DNA of 48,866 nt, taken from NCBI GenBank assembly GCA_029219245.1, contig JAQXTA010000024.1, positions 1 through 48,866 of the forward strand. Direction: 5' to 3'. This stretch comes from Lachnospiraceae bacterium (lineage in GTDB: Bacteria > Bacillota > Clostridia > Lachnospirales > Lachnospiraceae). Shown here one piece after another: positions 31,024 through 40,060 of the stretch. The translations under genes and the position numbers were made by a program. Below the pieces are notes generated by a model. That model saw only the letters and a list, made by a program, of their open reading frames with translations. It made no database searches and was not told the origin of the DNA. Numbering within the stretch: the first letter of the stretch is position 1; the number at the start of each line of letters is the position of its first letter.

Positions 31024-31527
31024 CTATAAAACAAATTCCATAGGGGTATATTTAATTCCGTCCTTTGTTTCTTCTGGTCTTAAATCCCGGAAACCGATTT
31101 TATGGTAAAATGCAACCCCATAAGGAGCAGCATTCACTGTTACTTTGCTGACACCGGCCTCGGACAGCAGGTATTCTCTCATATGCTCAATCAATGCTCT
31201 TCCTATTCCCTTCCTATGATATCTGGCATCCACAAAAAGAAGGGAGATATGGGAAGTGTTCCGAAGCGTGAGCATCCCAACTATTTTTTTCTGATCCAAT
31301 GCCACAAACATCTGATAGGTACCGATAATAAACATACGATGAAGCGTGGTATCCGTAATAAAATTTTCAAAATTTCTGATACCCTCCGGCGTATACTCAC
31401 CTGCTTCAAACTGCAGAAAAGTCTTCCATGCCAGAGCCATCGCATCATCCCACTCTTCACGATATGCACCTCTTATCAGATATGGAATTTCCGACACACG
31501 CCAGGCTCCTTTCACATTTCTTTCCAT
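31024..31527 (-). CDS. GNAT-family N-acetyltransferase
   Basis: A 167-residue acetyl-CoA-dependent transferase. The acetyl-CoA pocket is seen as ISLLFVDARYHRKGIGRALIEH (motif A, R-x2-G-x-G/A), with KIVGMLTLRNT before it and AFYHKIGFRD (motif B) near the C-terminus. The substrate is unknown. It lies 32 nt upstream of the HD-GYP start, in the same direction, and is likely co-transcribed. Confidence 0.87.
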   Translation of the reverse strand: MERNVKGAWRVSEIPYLIRGAYREEWDDAMALAWKTFLQFEAGEYTPEGIRNFENFITDTTLHRMFIIGTYQMFVALDQKKIVGMLTLRNTSHISLLFVDARYHRKGIGRALIEHMREYLLSEAGVSKVTVNAAPYGVAFYHKIGFRDLRPEETKDGIKYTPMEFVL

Positions 31528-31554
31528 CTTACCTTTGTAGTTTCATTTCTTATT

Positions 31555-32538
31555 TTATCGTATTTCTGTTCGATTTACAAGCGGTAATCCATTTTCTAGT
31601 GCATAGGCATTTTCCAACGTTTCTTTTGCGATTGCCTGCATGGCTTCTCTTGTAAAGAAACCCATATGAGAAGTAATCAGAACATTGGGGAAGGTCATCA
31701 GTCTGGCCAGATTCTCATCTTTCATAATTTCATTGGACTTGTCTTCATAAAAAATACCTTCCTCCTCTTCATAAACATCAAGTCCGACTCCTCCGAATTT
31801 TCCTGCTACCAGACCGTCTATCAGTGCATCCGTATCAATCAGGCTGCCCCGGGAAGTATTCACCAGATAGACTCCTTTCTTCATCATTTCAATCGTGTTT
31901 GGGTTAATAATATGTCTGGTCCCGGAAGTAAGAGGACAGTGAAGGGATATGACATCTGATTTGACAAACAGTTCCTTCAGTTCCACATATTCCACCTCAA
32001 GCTTTGAATTCGGATAGGGATCATAGGCAAGTACCTGCATTCCAAAGCCATTACAGATACGAATCATTGCCTGTCCGATTTTTCCGGTTCCGATAATCCC
32101 TGCTGTCTTATGGTACAAATCCATGCCCATCAGTCCATGCAGACTCATATTGAAATCTCTTGTCCGGTTGTATGCCTTATGAATATAACGGTTTACTGTA
32201 AGCAGCATTCCCATAGCAAACTCAGCGACTGCCTCCGGAGAATAGCTCGGTACACGAAGTACCACGATTTTATCTTCTGCTGCCTTAATATCCACATGAT
32301 TAAATCCGGCACTTCGTAAAAGAATCGCCTTTACCTTCATTTCATAAAGCATATTTATCATTTCCGCCGTCACATAATCATTGACAAAAATGCAAACCGC
32401 GTCAAAGCCTTTGGCAAGATACACTGTTTCCTCCCGAAAAGGCACTTCATAAAATCTTATTTCAAAACCATATTCCTTTCCCATAGGTTCAAACCAGATT
32501 TTATCATATGGTTTTGTGCTGAAAAAAGCAATTTTCAT
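31555..32538 (-). CDS. ldhA: D-lactate dehydrogenase (D-2-hydroxyacid dehydrogenase)
   Basis: Reduces pyruvate to D-lactate with NADH to regenerate NAD+ in fermentation. NAD-binding GIIGTGKIGQAM, then catalytic Arg in LVNTSRGSLID, Glu in DVYEEEEGIF and His in ITSHMGFFTREA. The N-terminus MKIAFFSTKPYDK is typical of LdhA. 327 residues from ATG 32538, which has GGAGGAG upstream; the longer frame from 32583 lacks support. It is monocistronic, flanked by the DUF1002 terminator upstream. Confidence 0.9.
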   Translation of the reverse strand: MKIAFFSTKPYDKIWFEPMGKEYGFEIRFYEVPFREETVYLAKGFDAVCIFVNDYVTAEMINMLYEMKVKAILLRSAGFNHVDIKAAEDKIVVLRVPSYSPEAVAEFAMGMLLTVNRYIHKAYNRTRDFNMSLHGLMGMDLYHKTAGIIGTGKIGQAMIRICNGFGMQVLAYDPYPNSKLEVEYVELKELFVKSDVISLHCPLTSGTRHIINPNTIEMMKKGVYLVNTSRGSLIDTDALIDGLVAGKFGGVGLDVYEEEEGIFYEDKSNEIMKDENLARLMTFPNVLITSHMGFFTREAMQAIAKETLENAYALENGLPLVNRTEIR

Positions 32539-32603
32539 TTTTCTCCTCCATTTCAAAACGTTCCCGTTGATTTCAGTTTGCATAAGTTAGTATAAGCAGA
32601 AGA

Positions 32604-32636
32604 GAAAAAAACATTCCGGTTTTTATGCCGGAATGT
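32604..32636 (-). terminator. Rho-independent terminator after the DUF1002 gene
   Basis: Stem ACATTCCGG / CCGGAATGT (32611-32619, 32628-32636) followed on the minus strand by a T7 run. Confidence 0.9.
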
Positions 32637-32662
32637 AAAAATGAAATCCTTTCATTTAAATA

Positions 32663-33622
32663 TTAATTCAAAAAACCCGAAAACAAATCTTTAAATAATC
32701 CTGCAATGGAATCCTTAACATCATTCACAAAATTTTTAGCTGCCTCCGCCAGTGCATTTTCAACTGCTTCGTTAATTGCTTCATTAGCATTTTCCACTAC
32801 ATTCAAGCCATATTTCTCATAGAGCTGCTGTGCCTGTTCTATCAGATAATCCGCATCCAGTCCAAGCGAGTCCAGTTTTTTTAACAAAGAAACAATCCGT
32901 TCCTTTTCTCCATCAGTAAGCGTAATACCAAAGGTCTGTTCGCCTTCCGCAATTGCTTTTTGCACGCTTTCCTCATCCCCGGTATCTAACTCACCATTAG
33001 CAATCTTGCCTTTCAGCCACGCAATCAATGCTTCTACATCCTCAGAACCTACTTCGCCCTGTGCATTCTGAATGCTCTCTGCCAGCTCTCCGGTTGTAAT
33101 CAATTCATCCATTGCTGTATCCAACGCTGTATCCGACACTGTTTTGCCTGACATGACTTCATATGCCTTCAGTGCACCAATCAGTCCTGCCGTTCCGGAA
33201 AGAGGCGACGGAGCAACCACAAGCACCTCCGTATCTTCCATGCCTGCCGTAAGAAGCGCATTACGATACATTCCTGTCGTACAGTAATTGATATTCTGCG
33301 TTGTCACTAATACGCCGCTTCCCGGTTCGGAACGGGTAATTTTTACACTTGACAATGACTTACTGCCAATAACGGATGCATCCAGATAAGCATCCAGATA
33401 CATATGTTCCATTTCGTTGGTAATCGTAATAACCGTACAATCTGCCAAAGCTTCCTCCGTAAGTCCCATCAGCTCCAGTACAGTTGCCCGTTGTTCCTGT
33501 GTCAAATCCGCACCAAGCGCAACCACAATTTCCTTTCCAGCCTCCGGTTCTGCTGCCGCTGCGGGAACTCTGCATACTATAAGTAGCAGAAGCATTGCAA
33601 ATAAACCCAGCCATTTTTTCAT
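32663..33622 (-). CDS. Secreted DUF1002 family protein (YpuA-like)
   Basis: Signal peptide ~1-24 (hydrophobic core LLLLIVCRVPAAAA). The exported part begins with IVVALGADLTQEQRATVLELM, and contains ITNEMEHMYLDAYL, SSVKITRSEPGSGVLV and VVAPSPLSGTAGLIGALKAYE, matching DUF1002 of Bacillus YpuA. The C-terminal ~100 residues are acidic and helical. The function is unknown. It follows the lysophospholipase by 15 nt and ends at a terminator, closing the metG operon. GGAGGAG lies before ATG 33622. Confidence 0.86.
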   Translation of the reverse strand: MKKWLGLFAMLLLLIVCRVPAAAAEPEAGKEIVVALGADLTQEQRATVLELMGLTEEALADCTVITITNEMEHMYLDAYLDASVIGSKSLSSVKITRSEPGSGVLVTTQNINYCTTGMYRNALLTAGMEDTEVLVVAPSPLSGTAGLIGALKAYEVMSGKTVSDTALDTAMDELITTGELAESIQNAQGEVGSEDVEALIAWLKGKIANGELDTGDEESVQKAIAEGEQTFGITLTDGEKERIVSLLKKLDSLGLDADYLIEQAQQLYEKYGLNVVENANEAINEAVENALAEAAKNFVNDVKDSIAGLFKDLFSGFLN

Positions 33623-33637
33623 AAAGCTCCTCCAGTT

Positions 33638-34573
33638 CTATGAAATTCTTTGCAGAATAAAACGGTAAATATCACTGTAAACCTGTTCTCTGTCCGTTTC
33701 ATTCAACAGCTCATGCCGATCCTTTTCATACAGCTTCATTTGTACATTCTGCATGCCATGATCCAGATAGGACCGATACACCATATCCACACTTTTTCCA
33801 TAATTGCCAACCGGATCATCTGTCCCTGCAATCAAAAGAACCGGCAGCTCCTTCGGCATACTTTCTATTTTTTCCTCATCATGGCAATTTCTAATCAATC
33901 GAAACAGCGTTTCGAAACCGTTTAAAGTAAATACAAAACCACACATCGGATCTGCCAGATACCGGTCCACATTTGCCTTTTCTCTGGAAAGCCAGTCTAC
34001 TTCTGTTCTTGCCGGTTCAAACCGGTCATTATAGTGGCCGAAAGCCATTTTATCAATAAATTTTCCCACATGTTTCGGTCCAAAGATAAGCTTCTGCAAT
34101 GCAGTAACCGTTCTTGCCAGAAACAGAACCTGTTTGGACTGCATACCGGTTCCCGCAAGAATGGCTCCGTTGATACCGGTTCCGTACCGGAACAGATAAT
34201 TGCGCAGAATGAAAGAACCCATGCTGTGTCCAAGTATCAGATACAAAACTCCCGGATATTCTTCCTGCATCATTTTTTTCAGACGATGAACATCTCTCAC
34301 GAGCACTGTAGCCGCATCCTCTTTACAAAAATAGCCATAGGTACCGCCCTCTGCCACTGATTTGCCATGTCCGAGATGATCCTCTCCTACTACAAGAATT
34401 CCTTTCCCGGCAAGATATCTGGCAAATTCATCGTACCGGTCAATATGCTCCGACATACCATGCACAATCTGAAAAATACAGACCGGTTTCTCCGTTTCCG
34501 GAATCCATTTTATGGCATGTATCTTACTTTTCTGATCCCTGGAATCAAAATAAAATTCTTCTTTGCGTATCAT
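33638..34573 (-). CDS. Alpha/beta hydrolase, lysophospholipase/monoacylglycerol-lipase type
   Basis: Serine hydrolase with nucleophile elbow GHSMGS, acid in LLIAGTDDPVG and catalytic His in KDRHELLNE; HGMSEHIDRYDEFARYLA and EDHLGHGKS mark the oxyanion region of COG2267 enzymes. It has no signal peptide, so probably acts on membrane or intracellular lipid esters. The frame starts with GTG at 34582; the ATG at 34573 has GGAG at good spacing and is preferred (311 residues). It lies between metG and the DUF1002 gene and is probably governed by the T-box read-through. Confidence 0.87.
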   Translation of the reverse strand: MIRKEEFYFDSRDQKSKIHAIKWIPETEKPVCIFQIVHGMSEHIDRYDEFARYLAGKGILVVGEDHLGHGKSVAEGGTYGYFCKEDAATVLVRDVHRLKKMMQEEYPGVLYLILGHSMGSFILRNYLFRYGTGINGAILAGTGMQSKQVLFLARTVTALQKLIFGPKHVGKFIDKMAFGHYNDRFEPARTEVDWLSREKANVDRYLADPMCGFVFTLNGFETLFRLIRNCHDEEKIESMPKELPVLLIAGTDDPVGNYGKSVDMVYRSYLDHGMQNVQMKLYEKDRHELLNETDREQVYSDIYRFILQRIS

Positions 34574-34620
34574 ATTCTTCACTCCAATTTATACCTTCTG
34601 TCCGATTGTTACTGCCCTTT

Positions 34621-36642
34621 TTAGCAAATCTCCGCACCTGCCGGCATCATTTTCTCCGGTGTCATAAGAGCCAGATTACCGTCTGCATCTTCTGCGCATA
34701 AAAGCATACCCTCTGACATCATTCCTGCAATTTCACGTGGCTGTAAATTAACCAGAACCATAACCTTCTTGCCAACCATTTCTTCCGCACTGTAATGCTG
34801 CTTGATACCGGATAAAATCTGTTTTACTTCCGAGCCGACACGTACTTTGGAGCACAGCAGTTTTTTGGATTTCGGCACTTCCTTGCACTCCAGGATTTCT
34901 CCCACCTGGAACTGGCATTTATCAAAGTCATCATAAGTAATCACAGCTTTTGGCTCTATATCAATGACATCCTCCGGTACTTCCTCTTTTACTTCTTCCG
35001 TGGTCCCGGCTTCCGCCTTCCGCTTTGCAATCATGGCTTCTACCTTCTCCATGACCTCCTTCAAATCCTGGCGGGCAAATAAAATCTCCGGTGCATCCGT
35101 TACCTTATTGCCGGATGGATAAAGAGAGGATGCTTTTGCAATATCCTGATTCTTTGCACACTCCTCGAGTACATCGAAGTCCACAAGCTCTGCTTTTATC
35201 TGTCCCGAAATTTTGGCTGCTGTTTCCGGCATATATGGCTCTAACAGACTGGCTCCGACCAAAATACCATTTAACAGATTATACAAAACCGTCGCAAGTC
35301 TGTCCTGTTTTGTTTCGTCTTTTGCCAATGCCCATGGCATCGTTTCATCAATGTATTTATTGCAGCGTTTAAACAATACAAAAATTTCCGTAATGGCATC
35401 TGCTACCCGCAAATCATCCATTTTACTGCTGACTCTTGTATAGGTATCCGTTAATACTTTCCATAAATCTGCATCTACATCCTCTTCGCCATCTGTCACG
35501 CCGACCCTTTTATTCTCCACAATACCACCGAAATACTTGTTGCTCATGGAAATCGTTCTGTTTACCAGATTACCTAATGTATTAGCAAGGTCGGAATTCA
35601 TTCTCTCCACCATTAAATCCCAGGTAATCACACCGTCATTGTCAAACGGCATTTCATGCAGAACAAAATAGCGAACCGCATCTACCCCAAAGAACTGAAT
35701 CAAATCCTCTGCATAGATGACATTTCCTTTGGATTTACTCATCTTGCCGTCACCCTGCAACAGCCATGGATGTCCGAACACCTGTTTTGGCAGCGGTTCA
35801 TCCAATGCCATTAAGAAAATCGGCCAGTAAATCGTATGGAAACGGATAATATCTTTACCAATCAGATGTAAATCTGCCGGCCACAATTTTTTATACTGTT
35901 CGGTACTGTTTCCATCTGCATCATAGCCAATGCCCGTAATATAGTTCGTCAGAGCATCCAGCCATACATAGACCACATGTTTATCATCAAAATCTACCGG
36001 AATGCCCCATTTAAAAGAAGTTCTGGAAACGCATAAATCCTGTAAACCCGGCAGAAGGAAATTATTCATCATTTCATTCTTACGGGAAACCGGCTGAATA
36101 AATTCCGGATGCGTATTGATATGCTCAATCAGGCGGTCTGCATATTTACTCATTTTGAAAAAATATGCTTCTTCCTTCGCCGGTTTTACTTCCCTGCCGC
36201 AGTCAGGACATTTTCCGTCTACAAGCTGGGACTCCGTCCAGAAGGATTCACAAGGCGTACAGTACATACCTTCATATGCCCCCTTGTAAATATCACCTTT
36301 GTCATATAATTTTTTAAAGATTTTCTGTACCTGTTTCTCATGATAGCCATCCGTCGTACGAATGAACTTATCATATGAGGTATTCAAAGAATCACATATT
36401 TCCCGAATCTGTCCTGCCACATTGTCTACAAATTCCTTCGGTGTAATTCCGGCTTCCTGTGCCTTTAACTCGATTTTCTGACCATGTTCATCCGTTCCTG
36501 TCTGGAAAAAGACATCATAGCCATCCTTTCTTTTAAATCTGGCAATACTGTCTGCCAATACGATTTCGTAGCTGTTTCCGATATGCGGTTTGCCGGATGT
36601 ATAGGCAATCGCTGTCGTAATATAATACTTGCCTTTGTTCAT
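34621..36642 (-). CDS. metG: Methionyl-tRNA synthetase with C-terminal tRNA-binding domain
   Basis: Charges tRNA-Met. Class I motifs PHIGNSYE (HIGH-like) and KMSKSKGN (KMSKS), zinc knuckle with CTPCESFW and CPDCG, anticodon helix bundle (~365-500), and a C-terminal EMAP/Trbp111 domain (CQFQVGEILECKEVPKSKKLL through MSEGMLLCAED) split here for length. 673 residues is the normal length of the dimeric form. AGAAGGAG precedes ATG 36642. A T-box leader directly upstream controls it by uncharged tRNA-Met. Confidence 0.96.
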   Translation of the reverse strand: MNKGKYYITTAIAYTSGKPHIGNSYEIVLADSIARFKRKDGYDVFFQTGTDEHGQKIELKAQEAGITPKEFVDNVAGQIREICDSLNTSYDKFIRTTDGYHEKQVQKIFKKLYDKGDIYKGAYEGMYCTPCESFWTESQLVDGKCPDCGREVKPAKEEAYFFKMSKYADRLIEHINTHPEFIQPVSRKNEMMNNFLLPGLQDLCVSRTSFKWGIPVDFDDKHVVYVWLDALTNYITGIGYDADGNSTEQYKKLWPADLHLIGKDIIRFHTIYWPIFLMALDEPLPKQVFGHPWLLQGDGKMSKSKGNVIYAEDLIQFFGVDAVRYFVLHEMPFDNDGVITWDLMVERMNSDLANTLGNLVNRTISMSNKYFGGIVENKRVGVTDGEEDVDADLWKVLTDTYTRVSSKMDDLRVADAITEIFVLFKRCNKYIDETMPWALAKDETKQDRLATVLYNLLNGILVGASLLEPYMPETAAKISGQIKAELVDFDVLEECAKNQDIAKASSLYPSGNKVTDAPEILFARQDLKEVMEKVEAMIAKRKAEAGTTEEVKEEVPEDVIDIEPKAVITYDDFDKCQFQVGEILECKEVPKSKKLLCSKVRVGSEVKQILSGIKQHYSAEEMVGKKVMVLVNLQPREIAGMMSEGMLLCAEDADGNLALMTPEKMMPAGAEIC

Positions 36643-36730
36643 GATTTTCTACTCCTTCTTCTTTTATTCTTTTTTCATCCTTTATTCTTTTTTCATCGTT
36701 CTTTCTTAGCACTGCACCACATAGTTTCCG

Positions 36731-37047
36731 GAAAAATAAAAACCGCCTTCCCATATTTTCGAAAATATAAGAAGACGGATATTAACCGCGTTACCACTTC
36801 TCTTCATCATCTTCTCACGAAGATAATCTCTGCAAGTACCAAAAGATACTCTGCCGCTATAACAGGCGGAACCTGTTGCAACCTGACCTGTCGGCTCGGA
36901 TGCACTACTCAGAAGCCATGTTCGGTATGTTTCCTCTCCATCCCTCTCAGCAACCGCAGATTTACCGCAGGCACACATGTGCAATGGGACATTCTCTGTA
37001 AAGAATCCGCATACTTACTCTCTTCGTCATCGCTTTTCTTCATATAT
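36731..37047 (-). promoter_or_regulatory. T-box riboswitch leader, methionine specific
   Basis: The minus-strand leader carries the T-box sequence AGTGGTAACGCGG (36798-36786), followed by a terminator stem (36778-36743, CCGTCTTC pairing with GGAAGGCGG through an A/T-rich inner stem) and a T-rich run. The 3' part of stem I reads CGAACATGGCTTCTG, placing an ATG specifier at 36919-36917, in line with metG below. Uncharged tRNA-Met should favour the antiterminator. The leader is ~315 nt and fills the gap between metG and the envelope module. Confidence 0.9.
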
Positions 37048-37053
37048 ATTGTT

Positions 37054-37082
37054 AGCCTATCACAAAGAAATTATGTTGTCAA
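37054..37082 (-). promoter_or_regulatory. Probable metG T-box promoter
   Basis: Minus strand TTGACA (37082-37077), 17-bp spacer, TAGGCT (37059-37054) with an extended TGA in front. Perfect -35, weak -10. Confidence 0.55.
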
Positions 37083-37084
37083 TG

Positions 37085-38296
37085 TCACCACCCAATTCCT
37101 TTGATAATGACTTTGGTATTACCTGTCAGCATATTTACATCTTCGTTGGAAGCAACTACACTGCAAGAGTATAATCCCGGTTTTTCTACTATTATTTCCG
37201 CACCATTGCCCAAAATTTCTCCCTGTGCATTTTTCCATACAAATTTCTCGTCCGATGGCCGTAAATTTGCAAAGCCTTCCCGTTCCACAAGTTCTGCACA
37301 AAGATGTATTTTTCCATCCAGATAATCTTCCCCTGTTCCCGTTATTTTCAAAACAGCATACACCAGATCGGTTTTACCGCAGGAAATGTCATGATGCCAT
37401 ACCGTTGTCCGTTGTATATCTACAGAATCGCAGGTTCCAGAGGTTTCGTAAATACCGCCATGCCAAGGGCAGGTATAATAGCCGCCATGCCAGGAACCGC
37501 CTCCCTCTTCCGATTCATTCGGATACCATGTTGTTTCTGTCTGATACAGGGTAGCACCACAGACCGTCTCACTCACTTCCGTCGTTGTAAAATTATGATA
37601 GCATCCGGACCATCCCTCTGTTTCTGCGCTGCTGCCGGTATGCTTATGCCGTATTACTACTTCCTTTTCTTCCGCTGCATAGATGGGAATCATATCCGGC
37701 CGGTAACTACCCTTTTTTCCATCTTCTTTTCCCTGCGCGTAGGCCTTTTCGTTATCCGCACCCGTACCAAGCAGCAAGATTCCATCCTGCCATGCCGCCT
37801 TTCCATTTGAAAGATTATCTGCAGCAGCCGCTTTGTAGAAATCTGTCACTTCATTAATGCCTTCTATCTGTACTGCAATTTTCGGTTCTTTAACCACCAT
37901 GTCACCTGGAATCGTTTGAGAATCCTTTACCGCATGAAATATCTGCTCCCATGTAAGTTCTTTTCCCCCCGGAAGCTCTTCAACCGTTATTTCCGGATTG
38001 CGCAGATACTGCCATCCATTCTCTGTCCTGATAAATCTGGTTCCAAGCTGCAACAGCTTTTGTATCAATACCCCTTTCTGTCGGTTAATGCAATCCAAAA
38101 CCGCCTGGATATCTGCACTGTCATATATACATTTTTCTGTTTTGTTTTCACTGTACACAATTTTGCCACAACTGCGGATTGTATTTTCTTCCATCTGCTC
38201 CTCAGCGGCATAAGCGACACTGCCGCAGCAGTTTAAACAAATACTGACTGCCAGACTCATTCCAAGACATATTTTCTGCAATATATATTTTTTCAT
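37085..38296 (-). CDS. Secreted protein with Cys/His-rich module and C-terminal Ig-like domain
   Basis: Not recognised as a named family. Signal peptide ~1-30 (KICLGMSLAVSICLNCCGSV, then AYA/AEE). Residues ~40-180 resemble the neighbouring 207-aa protein: NGWQYLRNPE, ADNLSNGKAAWQDGILLLG and KAYAQGKEDG. A Cys/His-rich stretch (~215-300) has CYHNF, VCGATLYQTE, YTCPWHGGIYETSGTC and WHHDISCGKTD. The last ~80 residues are Ig-like. ATG 38296 gives the cleanest signal peptide; ATG 38317, with AGGAG upstream, and 38335 are alternatives. It is third in an operon with two other envelope genes; the upstream stop is at 38328. Confidence 0.72.
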   Translation of the reverse strand: MKKYILQKICLGMSLAVSICLNCCGSVAYAAEEQMEENTIRSCGKIVYSENKTEKCIYDSADIQAVLDCINRQKGVLIQKLLQLGTRFIRTENGWQYLRNPEITVEELPGGKELTWEQIFHAVKDSQTIPGDMVVKEPKIAVQIEGINEVTDFYKAAAADNLSNGKAAWQDGILLLGTGADNEKAYAQGKEDGKKGSYRPDMIPIYAAEEKEVVIRHKHTGSSAETEGWSGCYHNFTTTEVSETVCGATLYQTETTWYPNESEEGGGSWHGGYYTCPWHGGIYETSGTCDSVDIQRTTVWHHDISCGKTDLVYAVLKITGTGEDYLDGKIHLCAELVEREGFANLRPSDEKFVWKNAQGEILGNGAEIIVEKPGLYSCSVVASNEDVNMLTGNTKVIIKGIGW

Positions 38297-38327
38297 ACAA
38301 TTCCTTTTTCTCCTCATTATGTTTCTC

Positions 38328-38951
38328 CTACTCAAACAGATACCCTGTCACATTACCGTTTTCATCTTTTATCGCCTGCATAGACTGATAACCTGCTCCT
38401 TCCATCCATCCTTTTGCATAATTTTCCAATACATCATGATTGTTACCCAATAAAAGACTGCCGTCTGCCCATGCCGCATTTCCAAGAGTCAGATTATCCG
38501 AAGTTGCCAGACTGTATGTATCCGTATATTCCTGCGGCAGCTTCTGGGAATCGGCAAGTGCCTCCCCTAATATGTTAAAAGTCATCTCGGACAATTCTTC
38601 TGCACTTTGTAAGCTTACTGTTTCCGCTTCTCTCTCCGGGTAAGCAGAATACTGCCATCTCTCTTCTGTCTTGAAAAAATTGGTTCCTATGCCGCTAAGT
38701 GCCTGTATCATTCCATTTTTGCCCTTAGCGGCTGATTGAAAAAGCATTTCCAGATCTCCCGCATCAAAAAGAACTTCTGCACCGCTTTTATCTGTATAGC
38801 GGATTGTTCCTCTGCTGTTTATTTTTTCGGAAGTTTCTGCCTGCAACATCATTTTGGAAGCTGCTATTACAATCAGTGCCATTGCCCCCGCACATAACAA
38901 AGTAAATTTTTTTCTTCCTTTCATACGCTTATTCACCCCTGCCTTGTTCAT
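38328..38951 (-). CDS. Secreted or membrane-anchored protein, paralogue of the downstream gene
   Basis: No known family recognised. An N-terminal basic stretch and hydrophobic segment (FTLLCAGAMALIVIAASKMM) form a signal or anchor. The rest (~40-205) aligns by eye with residues 40-190 of the next gene: RWQYSAYPE with GWQYLRNPE, SDNLTLGNAAWADGSLLLG with ADNLSNGKAAWQDGILLLG, and NYAKGWMEGAG with AYAQGKEDGKK. It ends after GNVTGYLFE. An alternative start at 38924 has GGGGTG upstream. It begins 9 nt after the coiled-coil gene, so the three are one operon. Confidence 0.72.
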   Translation of the reverse strand: MNKAGVNKRMKGRKKFTLLCAGAMALIVIAASKMMLQAETSEKINSRGTIRYTDKSGAEVLFDAGDLEMLFQSAAKGKNGMIQALSGIGTNFFKTEERWQYSAYPEREAETVSLQSAEELSEMTFNILGEALADSQKLPQEYTDTYSLATSDNLTLGNAAWADGSLLLGNNHDVLENYAKGWMEGAGYQSMQAIKDENGNVTGYLFE

Positions 38952-38960
38952 TCCTTAATC

Positions 38961-39785
38961 TTATTCCTTTGGAAACAAATACAACGTATTTTCCGCTGCA
39001 TCATAGCGGTAATACAATAATTGCGCCGCCAGTTCCTGTACCTGCGACTGTACATCTCCTATCTGTGTTGACATATTCTGTAGTTTATTAGTAACTTCTG
39101 TCATACTCTGCTCAATAGATGCCTTCAGAGCCCCTTCTACTGCATCTATCTTTGCTCTCAATTCCTCATCTGCCGTTTCCAGTGCCGAAATCTTTTGATA
39201 TAAATTTGTAATATCCGCATTTATCCGGGTAATCTGGCTGCTGACCGATGCCATCTGCTCCTGTATCATGGGAATGGATTCTTTCTGCATAACATTAACT
39301 ATATCCGATAAATCATCTAACTGGGTTCGGGTTTCCTGAAGGCTTGTAACAAGCTGTGTAATATCTCCCATTATCTCATTGATCTGTTTCTGTAAACCCT
39401 CCGCATTTTCCTGCCCGGTTGTTTCCACTCCTCCCAGCGTTTCCTTAATCGTCGTCATGGCATTTAACAGTTCTTCCACTTTTTCTTCCAGATATGCAAT
39501 ACTAGTCTGGTATTGCTGTTTCCATTCCTCTTCTTCCGGCGAAGCCATAACTTCCTCCTGCTTTACCTCGTAGGTTTCCAGAGTATATTCCTGAGTTTCT
39601 GCTTCGTTATCGATTTCTTTCTCGTTTTCTCCACTTTTTTTCTGCCAGAGCAATAGCAGACATAGGATGACAATGATTAATGCCACCACACCAAGCATGC
39701 AAAACGTCAATAAACTCCCCCTTTTTTCCGGATTATTTCTCCTTTCGCTAATAAAATCCGACACTTTTGTCATAAATTTCTCCAT
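38961..39785 (-). CDS. Single-TM protein with long extracytoplasmic coiled coil
   Basis: A basic cytoplasmic N-terminus (1-22), one membrane helix (~25-47, LTFCMLGVVALIIVILCLLL), an acidic spacer (~50-90) and a long coiled coil (~90-255) with heptads such as LQKQINEIMGDITQLVTSLQ and VTNKLQNMSTQIGDVQSQVQ. It ends LYYRYDAAENTLYLFPKE. The layout is that of a scaffold or tether; no family is recognised. AAAGGAG precedes ATG 39785. It is first in an operon with two paralogous exported proteins, which might be its partners. Confidence 0.75.
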   Translation of the reverse strand: MEKFMTKVSDFISERRNNPEKRGSLLTFCMLGVVALIIVILCLLLLWQKKSGENEKEIDNEAETQEYTLETYEVKQEEVMASPEEEEWKQQYQTSIAYLEEKVEELLNAMTTIKETLGGVETTGQENAEGLQKQINEIMGDITQLVTSLQETRTQLDDLSDIVNVMQKESIPMIQEQMASVSSQITRINADITNLYQKISALETADEELRAKIDAVEGALKASIEQSMTEVTNKLQNMSTQIGDVQSQVQELAAQLLYYRYDAAENTLYLFPKE

Positions 39786-39981
39786 ACGTTTCTCCTTTCT
39801 CTTTTTTATTTTTTCAAATCATTTGAATCTTCGGCGAATTGCCTGATTACTCCATATAATAGATGGATGTAAGGAATATCCGGAAAACCGAATATTTAGA
39901 TTCTTTCATTAGGATTGTAAAAACACGATATCAGAATCATTTTATAAATGCAATATCGGAAATTTGTACAAAAAATTTTAC

Positions 39982-40022
39982 AAAAAAATCGGAAACACAT
40001 CGTTTACCCCGATGTTTTCCGA
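39982..40022. terminator. Terminator after map, usable from both sides
   Basis: Stem TCGGAAACACATCG (39989-40002) / CGATGTTTTCCGA (40010-40022); T7 on the minus strand and TTTTT on the + strand. The rest of 39786-40060 is A/T-rich and shows no gene; it should hold the promoter of the 39785 operon. Confidence 0.85.
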
Positions 40023-40060
40023 CTTTTTACCTGTCAAATAACAATATAAAAAAATTATTT

